64,000 nucleotides of DNA from Dyadobacter sp. CY323 (GTDB lineage Bacteria > Bacteroidota > Bacteroidia > Cytophagales > Spirosomataceae): positions 372,001-436,000 of the forward strand of contig NZ_JAJUXH010000001.1 of NCBI RefSeq assembly GCF_021390245.1, in the 5' to 3' direction. Of the stretch, positions 36,801-44,343 are shown one piece after another (position 1 is the first letter of the stretch; every line of letters starts with the position of its first letter). The translations under genes and the position numbers were made by a program. The notes beneath the pieces are model-generated. The model did not search any database. It saw only the letters and a list, made by a program, of their open reading frames with translations, and was not told the origin of the DNA.

Positions 36801-37117
36801 GACGAAATAATGCGGTGAAAGAACTCACTATCAGCCAGATCTCCGGGATCAATGGCATTCCGTCCCGATTCTTTTGACTGTTTTACAAATGCAGATTCAG
36901 CCAAATCCAGTCGCAAACCGGCTTTTTGTTTGGCCTTATCCGGCCCGTGACAGGCAAAGCATTTATCCGAAAGTACCGGCTTGACGTGCTGGTTGTAATC
37001 CAGTTTTTCAGGCAGTTCCCTCATCGCCACTTCCACCTCTTCCGGGAGTTCGGGCGAGCAGGCGGAGAAAAGCAGCGACGCAAAAATGAGAAAGAGAAAA
37101 AATGGATTCCGTGTCAT
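33893..37117 (-). CDS. DUF1549/DUF1553 planctomycete-type cytochrome lipoprotein with LamG domain
   Basis: A 1074-residue lipoprotein (lipobox FSACS, Cys near 20). The domain order is as in planctomycete PSCyt1-PSD1 proteins: heme motif CFACH (about 53-57), DUF1549 (about 160-370), a concanavalin/LamG-like sandwich (about 450-620), and DUF1553 (about 790-1045, with WLTHPGNPLTARVQVNRLWQ). The protein should sit in the periplasm or on the outer membrane and bind one c-type heme; the biochemical reaction is unknown. Paired with DUF1501, three bases apart. The LamG insertion suggests glycan binding (inference). Confidence 0.9.
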   Translation of the reverse strand: MTRNPFFLFLIFASLLFSACSPELPEEVEVAMRELPEKLDYNQHVKPVLSDKCFACHGPDKAKQKAGLRLDLAESAFVKQSKESGRNAIDPGDLADSEFFHRIISSDPEYMMPTPESHLTLSAREKAILIKWIQDGAEYKPHWAFVKPGMIEIPDISHSNLAINPIDHFVFKKLEDEKLQPSAQAEKDVLLRRLSLDLTGLPPTLEETDAFIKDNSPKAYEKQVDRLLNSPHYGEKMAVDWLDLARFADSHGYTVDRLRDMSPFRDWVIQAFNKNMRYDQFVHWQLAGDLMPKPTRDMIIATAFNRNHQQNMEGGIIEEEFQTEYVVDRTNTFGDAFLGLSVGCAKCHDHKYDPVSQKNYYELFSFFNNVKEAGQISWNDALPTPTLMLPTAAQEKMLDYIQSKIKYQENELIVTRKSALPAFNQWLKFGKYQFLTKQNLPQTGLQAHFTFDKGSLKNAVNPKQGGAMKRESGQAGGEPVFEKSDRGNVMHLNGDVFLDLSPAGIFRKSEPFTIGIWVNIPGQLKEGVILHKSIAERLYNFRGYHVYLKNDRLELNMAHTSPSNAITRVTKQPVPRNQWTHMTISYDGSSKANGFKLYLNGSEAAMETTMDQLTKDILFHTPSEPGLQIGGWWRGLGFKDGKTDDISIYNRLLTNFEIGILAGTKTWNAIADKEPGQLSPAETSILKDFYFSAIDTNVSKVRSELQKIRTIQSDSTEHIRELMVMQEMPKPKQAHLLIRGNYDALGEKVFPATPASILAFPKNLPKNRYGLAQWLTHPGNPLTARVQVNRLWQNFFGTGLVKTTEDFGNQGEMPSHPELLDWLAVTFRESGWDIKKMNKLIVMSATYRQDSRTSKDVRDRDPENRLYARGPANRMSAEMIRDNVLMASGLLNRKLGGKSIKPYQPDGLWSINSSTYVPDSGDAVYRRSLYILAKRSVPNPTLSTFDAASRSFCVVRRQKTNTPLQALVTLNDPTFVEAAKVLGEQMTRIADPKSAITLAYRKLTGKKPSAKELDLLVDLQKIEKEKFSRFPEKTRGWLSSGQYKVTLKLDPALVAANSVVASTILNSDAGLTKR

Positions 37118-37276
37118 TTAAACATAAGTCACTTTAACAGAAATATAATTTAAGATTTTGTATAAATAATCCAACAGGTAACATTTCTGAGATAATTCGG
37201 CGGGAGTTTATTAGTTGTGGCATGTTATTCGCATATTAGTTTAAGAAACGTTTTTTAAACCTAAACATTCTGATCT

Positions 37277-38125
37277 ATGCGTTGGCAGGATTTACGGAGG
37301 AGTAGTAATGTGGAAGATCGTCGCGGTATGTCCGGGGGCGGTAAAATTGCATTGGGAGGCATTGGTACCATCATTGTGCTTGCCATTGGATTACTCACCG
37401 GTCAGGATCCGGCCGTGATACTCGACAATCTTCAGGGTTCTCAAACCACCGAACAGGCTCAAACGCGAGCTCCCGGCCCGCGCCCGGATGATAAAACGGC
37501 TGATTTTGTTTCTGCAGTGCTGGGTAGTACCGAGGATGTTTGGACGAATATTTACGCGGCGAATGACGCACAGTACGAAAAACCGAAATTGCAGATTTTT
37601 GAAAATGCTACCCAAAGCGGTTGTGGCGGCGCATCCTCAGCGATGGGGCCTTTTTACTGTCCCGCCGATCACAAGGTTTACATCGATCTTTCTTTTTGCG
37701 AGGAGTTGCGCGAGCGGTTTAATGCACCCGGTGATTTTGCGGTAGCCTATGTAGTAGCACACGAAGTAGGTCACCACGTTCAGAACCTGATGGGGCTTAG
37801 TGAAAAAATGCAGCAGCAACGTGGCAGAATGAGCGAAGCGGAATATAACAAGCTGTCCGTCAAACTTGAATTGCAGGCTGATTTTCTTGCAGGAGTGTGG
37901 GCAAACCACGCGCAGGAAATGAGCAAGATCCTTGAACCGGGAGATCTAGAATCTGCTCTGAATGCAGCCAATGCCATTGGTGATGATAAATTACAGCAAG
38001 AATCGCAGGGCAGGATCGTCCCGGATGCGTTCACCCACGGTACTTCCAAACAACGTATGTACTGGTTCAAAAAAGGCTTTGAAACGGGGGACTTGAGTCA
38101 GGGGAAATATGAGGATATTGAGTGA
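37277..38125 (+). CDS. Neutral zinc metallopeptidase (YpfJ family)
   Basis: A 282-residue protein that begins with the family hallmark MRWQDLRRSSNVEDRRG, then one transmembrane helix (about 24-41), a Pro/Gln-rich linker and a metallopeptidase domain. The zinc site is HEVGHH (H162, E163, H166), with the downstream ELQADFLAGVWA acidic ligand region. The catalytic part is likely periplasmic. Substrates of the family are not established. A heptanucleotide repeat begins 9 bases after the stop. Confidence 0.9.
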   Translation: MRWQDLRRSSNVEDRRGMSGGGKIALGGIGTIIVLAIGLLTGQDPAVILDNLQGSQTTEQAQTRAPGPRPDDKTADFVSAVLGSTEDVWTNIYAANDAQYEKPKLQIFENATQSGCGGASSAMGPFYCPADHKVYIDLSFCEELRERFNAPGDFAVAYVVAHEVGHHVQNLMGLSEKMQQQRGRMSEAEYNKLSVKLELQADFLAGVWANHAQEMSKILEPGDLESALNAANAIGDDKLQQESQGRIVPDAFTHGTSKQRMYWFKKGFETGDLSQGKYEDIE

Positions 38126-38133
38126 GAGGTAAG

Positions 38134-38196
38134 GTGTGAGATGTGAGATGTGAGATGTGAGATGTGAGATGTGAGATGTGAGATGTGAGATGTGAA
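38134..38196. repeat. Heptanucleotide tandem repeat (ATGTGAG)n
   Basis: Seven perfect copies of ATGTGAG (38141-38189) are flanked by one imperfect unit on each side (GTGTGAG and ATGTGAA), nine units in all. It begins right after the metallopeptidase stop codon and lies 100 bp before the convergent DeoR gene's end. Such a repeat can change length by slippage; being outside a coding frame it should not affect a protein. Confidence 0.92.
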
Positions 38197-38298
38197 TGGG
38201 GGTTTTAGGCTGATAGTCTATCAAATCCAAATCGTATGCTGTGCCATTTAGATTGTTGAATCTAGCGTGAATGCCGGAGAATCAGTCGAGGTAACGGT

Positions 38299-39060
38299 TC
38301 AAGCCGTAATGATCTTTTTCAACCCACCTTTCAAAAGTTTCTTTTCGTAGTCTTTACTGATATCCTGGTCAGTTATGAGATACGATATTTCTGAGAGCTG
38401 GGCGAATTTGATGTAGCTGTCTTTTCCTATCTTGGTAGAATCGCATAATAAAACTACCTGGCCCGCATTACGTATAAAAGCGGTGGTAATGCTGGATTCG
38501 TGTTCGCTGTGGGCGGTAAGACCATTTTCTGCTGAAATCCCATCGACGCCGATGAAAGCTTTATGCGCATGATAGCCGTCGATATGCTGAACCGCTTTTT
38601 CGCCGTGAATTGCTTTTCTGGTTTTGTCCAGCTCGCCGCCAATCAGATTGATTTGAATGGAGGCAGTGTCGATCAGCTCAGCCAGAATGGGCAGGGAATT
38701 GGTGATAACTCGCAGGTTTTGTTTTTGTTTTAAATAACGGCACATCAGGAACACCGTACTTCCGCAATCCAGAAACAATGTATCGCCGTCATTGACCGTT
38801 TCTGCGGCTTTTACGGCGATACTTTCTTTTTGTGTGTTGTTGACGGTTGCTTTTCCGGTGAAACTGGTCAATACCGTATTTTCCGGTTTCATTGCGCCGC
38901 CATGCGTTCGCACCAATAATCCTTCTTCTGAAATTTCATGCAAATCGCGGCGGATCGTCGCGGCGGATGCATTTAAAATATCGGCCAGCTCGAATACGGA
39001 CAAGCTGCCTGCATTGTAAATGGCATTAAGTATTTCTCTCTTTCGTTCCTGAAAGTTCAT
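38299..39060 (-). CDS. DeoR/GlpR-family transcriptional regulator
   Basis: About 253 residues from the ATG at 39060 (the frame is open seven codons further, but MNFQERKREIL is the usual family start). The N-terminal winged helix-turn-helix (about 3-58) has the DeoR signature VFELADILNASAATIRRDLHEISEEG. The C-terminal sugar-phosphate-isomerase-like sensor domain carries FLDCGSTVFLM, LIGGE and the GVDGIS and CDSTKIG motifs. Members respond to phosphorylated sugars and usually repress catabolic genes, none of which is adjacent. A palindrome in its own promoter suggests autoregulation. Confidence 0.9.
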   Translation of the reverse strand: MNFQERKREILNAIYNAGSLSVFELADILNASAATIRRDLHEISEEGLLVRTHGGAMKPENTVLTSFTGKATVNNTQKESIAVKAAETVNDGDTLFLDCGSTVFLMCRYLKQKQNLRVITNSLPILAELIDTASIQINLIGGELDKTRKAIHGEKAVQHIDGYHAHKAFIGVDGISAENGLTAHSEHESSITTAFIRNAGQVVLLCDSTKIGKDSYIKFAQLSEISYLITDQDISKDYEKKLLKGGLKKIITA

Positions 39061-39072
39061 GTTATTGATTAA

Positions 39073-39086
39073 TTTGATCAAAAATA
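39073..39086 (-). promoter_or_regulatory. DeoR gene -7 element overlapping a palindrome
   Basis: On the minus strand TATTTTTG (39086-39079) matches the TAnnTTTG -7 consensus, 19 bases from the start codon at 39060. It overlaps the 10-bp perfect palindrome tttgatcaaa (39073-39082), a candidate operator. Confidence 0.4.
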
Positions 39087-39105
39087 ATCAGCATTAATCA
39101 GAAAT

Positions 39106-40467
39106 CTAGAGAAGTGTTCTGGGGGAAGTGTTTTCGTCTGTAGTCGGAATGGAAATAAAAAAGCAGGTTCCTTCATCTCTGTTACTTTCAAACCAGATAT
39201 TGCCATTTTGTGCCTGAATGAATTCGAGACATAGCAACAGACCCAAGCCTACACCTTTCTCGTTTCTGGTACCATAGGTAGATTGTACATTCATCGAAAA
39301 GATGGCTTCCTGTTTTTCCGGAGAGATACCGATACCATTGTCCTTAATACTAATGACACATAGATTGTCAGAGACTTGTGACCTGACCACTACCTTTCCG
39401 CCCGCATTCGTGAATTTGATCGCATTGCCGACGATATTCCGGATGACCAGCTGCATCATGTCACCGTCGGCATAGATGCTAAAAGAGGGATCGAACTCAT
39501 AATCCAGCGTGACGTCTTTCCGGGCCGCATTGTTTTTCTCCAGCTGTAACGTGGGTTCAAGCAGTTTTGCCAGGTTGAGAAGTTTAGGATATGCTGTGAC
39601 GCCATGAAGCTGCGACTTGGACCAATCCAGCAGTTTGGTGAGCATAGCGGTCGTGTTTTTCGTGGCATTGAGCAGCTCATTCTCTATTTCCATCTTTTGT
39701 CCCGGATCCAGTTCGTGTTGCGTCAGTAATTCAAGAAAATTCTGAATGCTTCCCAACGGTGAGCGCAGATCATGGGCTACAATGGACATTAGTTTGTTTT
39801 TTTCCGCATTCAGGTTCTCCAGTTCCTGGTTTTGTTTGGTGATCTGTTCATTCTGTTCTTTAATCGCCCTCGACTTTTCGGCAGCGGATTTTCTTTCTTT
39901 TTCATAGCCTACCCGGATGTAGTCGATACAGAAGTAGGTGATCGCGGCCACGACAACGTATGCGGACATGTGATCAATGAACCTGCTGAACCGGGTGTTG
40001 TAGGTACTAGGAAAAGTCTCCGGGCTGAAATATTCAAACATGCATAAAAGAAGAAATATCCCGATGTTGACGGGAATCCAGAATTTGTATTCATCAACCG
40101 GGCTAATGCCGATGCTCACGAGCAGGAATAGCAGAAAAAATAGGTCGGTGGGTCCCTCGAGGCCGGAGTTAAGGAAATAGTTGATTGTGAAAAGACACAA
40201 CCCGATCACATTCGTGATATGGACACTGCGGGCTCCCTGGTTTCTGTACCTCGAAAAGTAGTAGAGCAGAAAGGCAAGTACCAACACCACCATACTGGCC
40301 CACGCGATATGAGGCAGGCCAATGAGGTAATTAAATGGTATGTTGTAGCTGAGCGCAAAAATCGATATCAGGCATATCGAGTGAAAAATTCTGACATTTA
40401 ATGGGAATTCCGAGGGGTCGCCGGAAAGTTTTACCCATAGTTTGTAGAAGTAAGTTCTAGAAGGCAA
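39106..40467 (-). CDS. Membrane sensor histidine kinase
   Basis: A 453-residue kinase. Six hydrophobic helices span about residues 28-185 and form the input domain. A coiled-coil (about 188-228) leads to the HisKA domain with phospho-acceptor H232 (IVAHDLRSPLG), then the HATPase: N box IRNIVGNAIKFT, G1 DNGIGIS, G2 GVGLGLLL. The only usable start is TTG at 40467: a stop lies seven codons upstream in frame, and a good -7 element sits just before it. No response-regulator gene is adjacent, so its partner is elsewhere. The signal is unknown. Confidence 0.9.
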   Translation of the reverse strand: MPSRTYFYKLWVKLSGDPSEFPLNVRIFHSICLISIFALSYNIPFNYLIGLPHIAWASMVVLVLAFLLYYFSRYRNQGARSVHITNVIGLCLFTINYFLNSGLEGPTDLFFLLFLLVSIGISPVDEYKFWIPVNIGIFLLLCMFEYFSPETFPSTYNTRFSRFIDHMSAYVVVAAITYFCIDYIRVGYEKERKSAAEKSRAIKEQNEQITKQNQELENLNAEKNKLMSIVAHDLRSPLGSIQNFLELLTQHELDPGQKMEIENELLNATKNTTAMLTKLLDWSKSQLHGVTAYPKLLNLAKLLEPTLQLEKNNAARKDVTLDYEFDPSFSIYADGDMMQLVIRNIVGNAIKFTNAGGKVVVRSQVSDNLCVISIKDNGIGISPEKQEAIFSMNVQSTYGTRNEKGVGLGLLLCLEFIQAQNGNIWFESNRDEGTCFFISIPTTDENTSPRTLL

Positions 40468-40489
40468 GACGGAGGATTTTTACTTTTGA

Positions 40490-40497
40490 CAAATATA
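40490..40497 (-). promoter_or_regulatory. TAnnTTTG -7 element of the histidine kinase gene
   Basis: On the minus strand TATATTTG (40497-40490) matches the Bacteroidota -7 consensus 23 bases upstream of the TTG start at 40467, implying a very short leader and supporting that start. Confidence 0.45.
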
Positions 40498-40591
40498 ATA
40501 TGGTGATTACTTAAGTTCTAAGTAGAAATGCTATTAATCTGTCCAAAATTTTTGTCCAAGTTTCTATATTTAATCAAGACGTCCTTAAAAA

Positions 40592-40818
40592 ACCTCATAT
40601 CCTAAACCCGATGCGGTAATCGGATTCTTTTTAAGTACCGGCAAGTATGTGCTTGCCATTGAGCAAGGAGGCAACTGGCTGAATAGATCGCTTAAAGGTG
40701 AATTCAATATGTGTGAATGCGGGCTACTGTCGAAGGTAATGAGTTCAAAATGCGCGACACGGACCGTAACCTGAGATTAACAAAACGAGCAGCCAATGGC
40801 TGCCCGTTTGCGTTTTGA
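40592..40818 (+). pseudogene. Decayed gene fragment with frameshift
   Basis: From a stop codon at about 40585 the frame reads KTSYPKPDAVIGFFLSTGKYVLAIEQGG and NWLNRSLKGEFN, then loses sense. A shifted frame continues as VEGNEFKMRDTDRNLRLTKR and ends at TGA 40816-40818. Together they read like the C-terminal part of one protein broken by a frameshift and without a start codon. I do not recognise the family. The last codons form a strong hairpin. Confidence 0.4.
40783..40809. terminator. Hairpin at the end of the gene fragment
   Basis: The 12-base arms aaacgagcagcc (40783-40794) and ggctgcccgttt (40798-40809) pair with one G:U around a 3-base loop, followed by gcgtttt. It may be a terminator left from the fragment's parent gene or serve the leftward small gene at 40858. 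Confidence 0.5.
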
Positions 40819-40857
40819 GTCTGATGAAGTGTTAAAGTTTGAACCAATTACGACCCA

Positions 40858-41052
40858 TTATTGATTGCTGCCCGCCGATCCGAGTGTAGTCTCAATTTCA
40901 ACCGGTGGGGCCGGTGTTAGGATTTTTCTATTTTCAATGTAATCCCTCGCATCTTTTTCCAGCAATTCACGGATGTGTTTGCCGCCGAATTCATCATAGT
41001 ACCACAACCAAACCATATCATTGGAAACGATCGCACTGTGAAGATTTTCCAT
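40858..41052 (-). CDS. Hypothetical protein, 64 residues
   Basis: A small frame with ATG start, an aromatic-rich centre (DMVWLWYYDEFGG) and a helical charged segment (LLEKDARDYIENRKIL), then a Pro/Thr tail. No signal peptide or membrane span. I do not recognise a family. It is supported only by composition and by the absence of a competing frame. It lies alone between the gene fragment and the ytxJ-like gene. Confidence 0.4.
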   Translation of the reverse strand: MENLHSAIVSNDMVWLWYYDEFGGKHIRELLEKDARDYIENRKILTPAPPVEIETTLGSAGSNQ

Positions 41053-41184
41053 ATCCGAGTAGTTAAGAGATTATTCAAATGTATGGAATTAATCCATTAA
41101 TTTGGATATAATCCATGTAAAAATTTGTAAAGAATTCTACCTCGCTGGTTATCAGCAAGTAATTAGTTAATTAAAATCTAAAAG

Positions 41185-41520
41185 TTATTCGGAGAGAACA
41201 CTTAACGTATTCCGCAGTGATATCGCTTCGTGAGAAGCATCGTAAATGCATTCACCGTTTTTTACGACCAGTATTTGCGGGGATTGATGCTGGACCTGGA
41301 AGCTATTGGCAATGGCCATGGATTCGCTGCGGTTATTAATGACGTCTACGATGTACAATGGAACATCAACCTCAGGAACTGCATTTACATCGGATTTTAG
41401 CTGACGATATGCCATCAGGCTGGTCATGCAACGCGGACTATGTTTGTAAATAATGGCGTAGTCCGACGATTTGTAAATTTCCTCCACGTCCTCTTCACTA
41501 TTGATTGTAATCCAGTTCAT
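41185..41520 (-). CDS. ytxJ: YtxJ-like bacillithiol-system protein (monothiol thioredoxin-like)
   Basis: About 111 residues from the ATG at 41520 (MNWITINSEEDVEEI is the normal family start; the longer frame adds 17 unrelated residues). Thioredoxin-like fold with the active-site sequence HSPRCMTS, having one Cys, as in YtxJ. Family members are proposed to remove bacillithiol from oxidised protein thiols, the counterpart of a monothiol glutaredoxin. Its presence suggests the organism makes bacillithiol, as many Cytophagales do. Cytoplasmic, apparently monocistronic. Confidence 0.85.
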   Translation of the reverse strand: MNWITINSEEDVEEIYKSSDYAIIYKHSPRCMTSLMAYRQLKSDVNAVPEVDVPLYIVDVINNRSESMAIANSFQVQHQSPQILVVKNGECIYDASHEAISLRNTLSVLSE

Positions 41521-41664
41521 CTTGTTGAGAAATAAAAGCAGGTTTGTACTAAACTGTAAAAGGAACACCATTTCATGCCGTTTTCATTCCACGATCCTTT
41601 ATAAAATCCGTAACCTGCCTTCGTTTGAATGTCGATTCCGGGTTTAAATGCGGCGGTTAGCAGG

Positions 41665-42591
41665 CTAGTTTTTCTTTTCAGTTGGTACAATAATGAAGTT
41701 CAGCAGCTCGGTATGTCTTACAACCGAAATGTTAGTAATGGTCAAAATGTCTTTGTGGGTAAGCACTTTAAACAGCTCATTGGAGTTGCTGACAGGCTTG
41801 TTGTTAAATGACACGATGATATCGCCCTCCATTAACTGCGATCGCGACGCAGGTGTGTCAGGTTCGATCCGCGTGATGAAAATACCTGCGCGGTTGCTTA
41901 ATTTGTGATGCTGCCGAACTTTTTCGTTTATGGGAACATCCTGCAACTGAAGTCCGAGATACGCTTTGAAAACTTTCCCGTCGCGGATGATCTGAACCGC
42001 GATTTCTTTTGCCGTATTAATATCAACCGAAAAGCTCAGACCTTGTGCGCCCTGGATCACAGCCGTATTCACGCCGATCACCTCGCCATCGGTATTGATC
42101 ATCGGTCCACCCGAATTGCCCGGGTTCAAAGCTGCGTCGGATTGTATCACATTGTCCACCATCCTGCCAGACTGCGTTTGCAACGTGCGGCCTAATGCAC
42201 TCACCACGCCGGTTGTAACGGTGTGCTGGTAACCATAAGGGTTTCCGATTGCGATAACGAACTGGCCGATCTGCAGCTGACTGGTATCTCCGAGTTTTGC
42301 AACGGAATATCCGTGCGCATAGATTTTAAGGATCGCGACGTCGGTATCCGGATCTTTCCCAACCAATGTCGCCTCAATTTCATTCTCATTCAAAAGACTG
42401 ACCATGATTTTCTCAGCTCCGTCCACGACGTGGCTGTTGGTGAAAATGAATCCGTCGGACGAGAAGATAAAACCGGAACCAGAGCCTGCCGGTCGCATTT
42501 TACCATTCACTGTTTTATATACATCTATTTTGACGACGGCGTTTTTGATCTTGTCAACGGCGTCGATGATCATGGTCGAAAAGGTATCCAT
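41665..42591 (-). CDS. HtrA/DegP-like S1C serine protease with PDZ domain
   Basis: About 308 residues from the ATG at 42591; the open frame extends 21 codons with no signal character. Trypsin-like domain with catalytic His in TNSHVVDG, Asp in PDTDVAIL and Ser in NPGNSGGPM, followed by one PDZ domain (about 215-300). There is no recognisable signal peptide or membrane anchor from this start, unlike classical periplasmic DegP, so it may act in the cytoplasm or use an unseen export route. One PDZ makes it DegS-like in architecture. Confidence 0.88.
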   Translation of the reverse strand: MDTFSTMIIDAVDKIKNAVVKIDVYKTVNGKMRPAGSGSGFIFSSDGFIFTNSHVVDGAEKIMVSLLNENEIEATLVGKDPDTDVAILKIYAHGYSVAKLGDTSQLQIGQFVIAIGNPYGYQHTVTTGVVSALGRTLQTQSGRMVDNVIQSDAALNPGNSGGPMINTDGEVIGVNTAVIQGAQGLSFSVDINTAKEIAVQIIRDGKVFKAYLGLQLQDVPINEKVRQHHKLSNRAGIFITRIEPDTPASRSQLMEGDIIVSFNNKPVSNSNELFKVLTHKDILTITNISVVRHTELLNFIIVPTEKKN

Positions 42592-42845
42592 AGCGATTGC
42601 GTTTTGCTTTTGGTTTCCGGAGCAAAAAGTTATCCAGGCTTCTTTTCGTGCCAAAGTGTCTTATCTGGAAACCAGCGTCGCGTCAAAAGGGCATATAGTA
42701 GGCTTAACAAACTCTGATTTAGGCGAATACCGGGAACTAAGAGTAGTTTGTCTCCATTGCATTTGCATATTATATTTAGATCAGCCCCCTCTCCGTATCA
42801 GTACATCAAAAATTCATCCAGCCAATTCCAACCGAACTAATTGTT

Positions 42846-43243
42846 ATGAATAGAGCTCATTTTTTGAAACTGTCGCTGCTAGTCCCATTTTCCGCCAACC
42901 TGCTCGGAGAGAGACGATTATTGCGTGCGGACAGACTTAAAAAGGGATTTAATGTCGGCAATGGGAAAGACCGGTTCGACAAAAGTATCTCGCTACTCGA
43001 AGGGGATACTTTTTATACCAAAATCTCGTCCAAAGACACCAATGGCGATTTGTATGCCTTCGGGGAGAAAGCATTGGCAGCATGATCATTACATTTCAGC
43101 CGGCGGGCAAAATGGAAGCGTTTTTTATGGCGATATCCGAAGGAGCAATGAAAGGAAAATCTGAAAAAGAGCAGGATGATTTCAGGGAATTGCACGATTT
43201 TAAAAGAGTCGGTCCACCCATCGACTACTTTAAAAAATTCTGA
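42846..43243 (+). pseudogene. Cupin-domain protein with deleted core
   Basis: Two pieces of one gene. The first frame (42846-43085, 79 residues) has a signal-like N-terminus and the segment LEGDTFYTKISSKDTNGDLYAF. The second (43082-43243, 53 residues), in another frame and overlapping as ATGA, has ITFQPAGKMEAFF and a tail ending PPIDYFKKF. In intact cupin proteins of this type these segments flank the metal-binding beta-barrel (the HxH-containing core), which is absent here. A single internal deletion near 43064 that also shifted the frame explains the structure. The product cannot be a working cupin. Confidence 0.65.
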
Positions 43244-43290
43244 TTTGGTAAGATTTCTTTATTTGGCTTTTTCTTGTCCTAGTTCAATGC

Positions 43291-43318
43291 TTTGAGGTAT
43301 CCGCTGCCTGTACATTTG
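43291..43318 (+). promoter_or_regulatory. Promoter of the dioxygenase/esterase pair
   Basis: TTTG (43291-43294) and TACATTTG (43311-43318) match the Bacteroidota -33/-7 elements with a 16-base spacer, slightly short. The -7 lies 36 bp before the ATG at 43354. Confidence 0.5.
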
Positions 43319-43353
43319 TATCAGTTAAAGCGAAAAACCAAACAGATAAGAAC

Positions 43354-44292
43354 ATGGAAAATACAATCAACGGGATTCACCACATTACTGCCATCGCTGG
43401 TGACGCAAAAAGAAATTACGATTTCTACACCCGTATATTAGGTTTGAGAATGGTTAAAAAAACCGTCAATTTCGATGATCCTAATACTTATCACTTTTAC
43501 TACGGCGATGGAGTAGGCACCCCCGGAACAATACTGACTTTTTTCCCCTGGGGAGGTCAGATCCCCGCTGGCAGGAGAGGTACCAGGCAAGTGACTGAAA
43601 TCGGTTACTCGGTACCAGAAGGCAGTCTCGATTTTTGGTTGAAAAGGTTTGAAGCAAATGGGGTCACCTATAATAAAGCATCCGAAAAATTTGGCGAGGA
43701 ATATCTGACTTTCCTGGACCGCGACGGCCTGAAATTTGAGCTGACTGTTCCGAAAACCGCTGACAATCGCACGCCCTGGGAAACCAGTGAGGTAACGGCT
43801 GAGAATGCGACACGTGGGTTTCACCACATCACCATTACCAGTAATAAAATTGAGGAAACAGCTAAAATCCTGACAGATATATTCGGATATCGGTTGGTGG
43901 AGCAACAGGTTAACCGGTTCAGGTTTGTTACCGATGCGGTGGAAACGGCCGCGATCGTTGATCTGGTGGAAGTTCCGGGCGAAAGGGCCGGGCATGTGGC
44001 CGGCGGTTCCGTTCACCATGTTGCATTCCGCGTTGCGAACGACGATATCTTAATGGAGTTCCGTAAAAGAGTGGCAGAAGCCGGACACCAGATTACCGAT
44101 AAAATCGACCGGAATTACTTTTATTCTTTGTATTTCCGTGAGCCAGGCGGTGTGTTGTTTGAAATAGCAAGTGACAATCCCGGATTTGCCACCGACGAAA
44201 CAGTAGAAACATTGGGTTCGGGTTTAATGTTGCCGCCGCAATATGAACCACGCAGGGCGCAAATCGAAAAAGTGCTTCCGGTTCTAAGCTAA
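43354..44292 (+). CDS. Ring-cleaving dioxygenase (VOC/glyoxalase superfamily, MhqA/MhqO-like)
   Basis: A 312-residue protein with two VOC modules. The first starts with HHITAIAGDAKRNYDFY, and the second with GFHHITITSN, each supplying a metal-ligand His. The final ligand is a Glu in the C-terminal FREPGGVLFEIASD. It resembles the hydroquinone-linked dioxygenases (MhqA/MhqO, LinE) that open aromatic rings using Fe(II) and O2. The esterase gene 51 bp downstream is the usual partner of such enzymes. Predicted role: detoxification of quinones or hydroquinones. Confidence 0.88.
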   Translation: MENTINGIHHITAIAGDAKRNYDFYTRILGLRMVKKTVNFDDPNTYHFYYGDGVGTPGTILTFFPWGGQIPAGRRGTRQVTEIGYSVPEGSLDFWLKRFEANGVTYNKASEKFGEEYLTFLDRDGLKFELTVPKTADNRTPWETSEVTAENATRGFHHITITSNKIEETAKILTDIFGYRLVEQQVNRFRFVTDAVETAAIVDLVEVPGERAGHVAGGSVHHVAFRVANDDILMEFRKRVAEAGHQITDKIDRNYFYSLYFREPGGVLFEIASDNPGFATDETVETLGSGLMLPPQYEPRRAQIEKVLPVLS

Positions 44293-44343
44293 GTCCGGTT
44301 TTAGAACTGAAATCGTGAGATATCACTTTAAATTGGTTTACCA

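Noticed and set aside
38134-38196. Possible CRISPR array
   Set aside because: The unit is 7 bp in direct tandem with no spacers and no cas genes; it is a simple sequence repeat.
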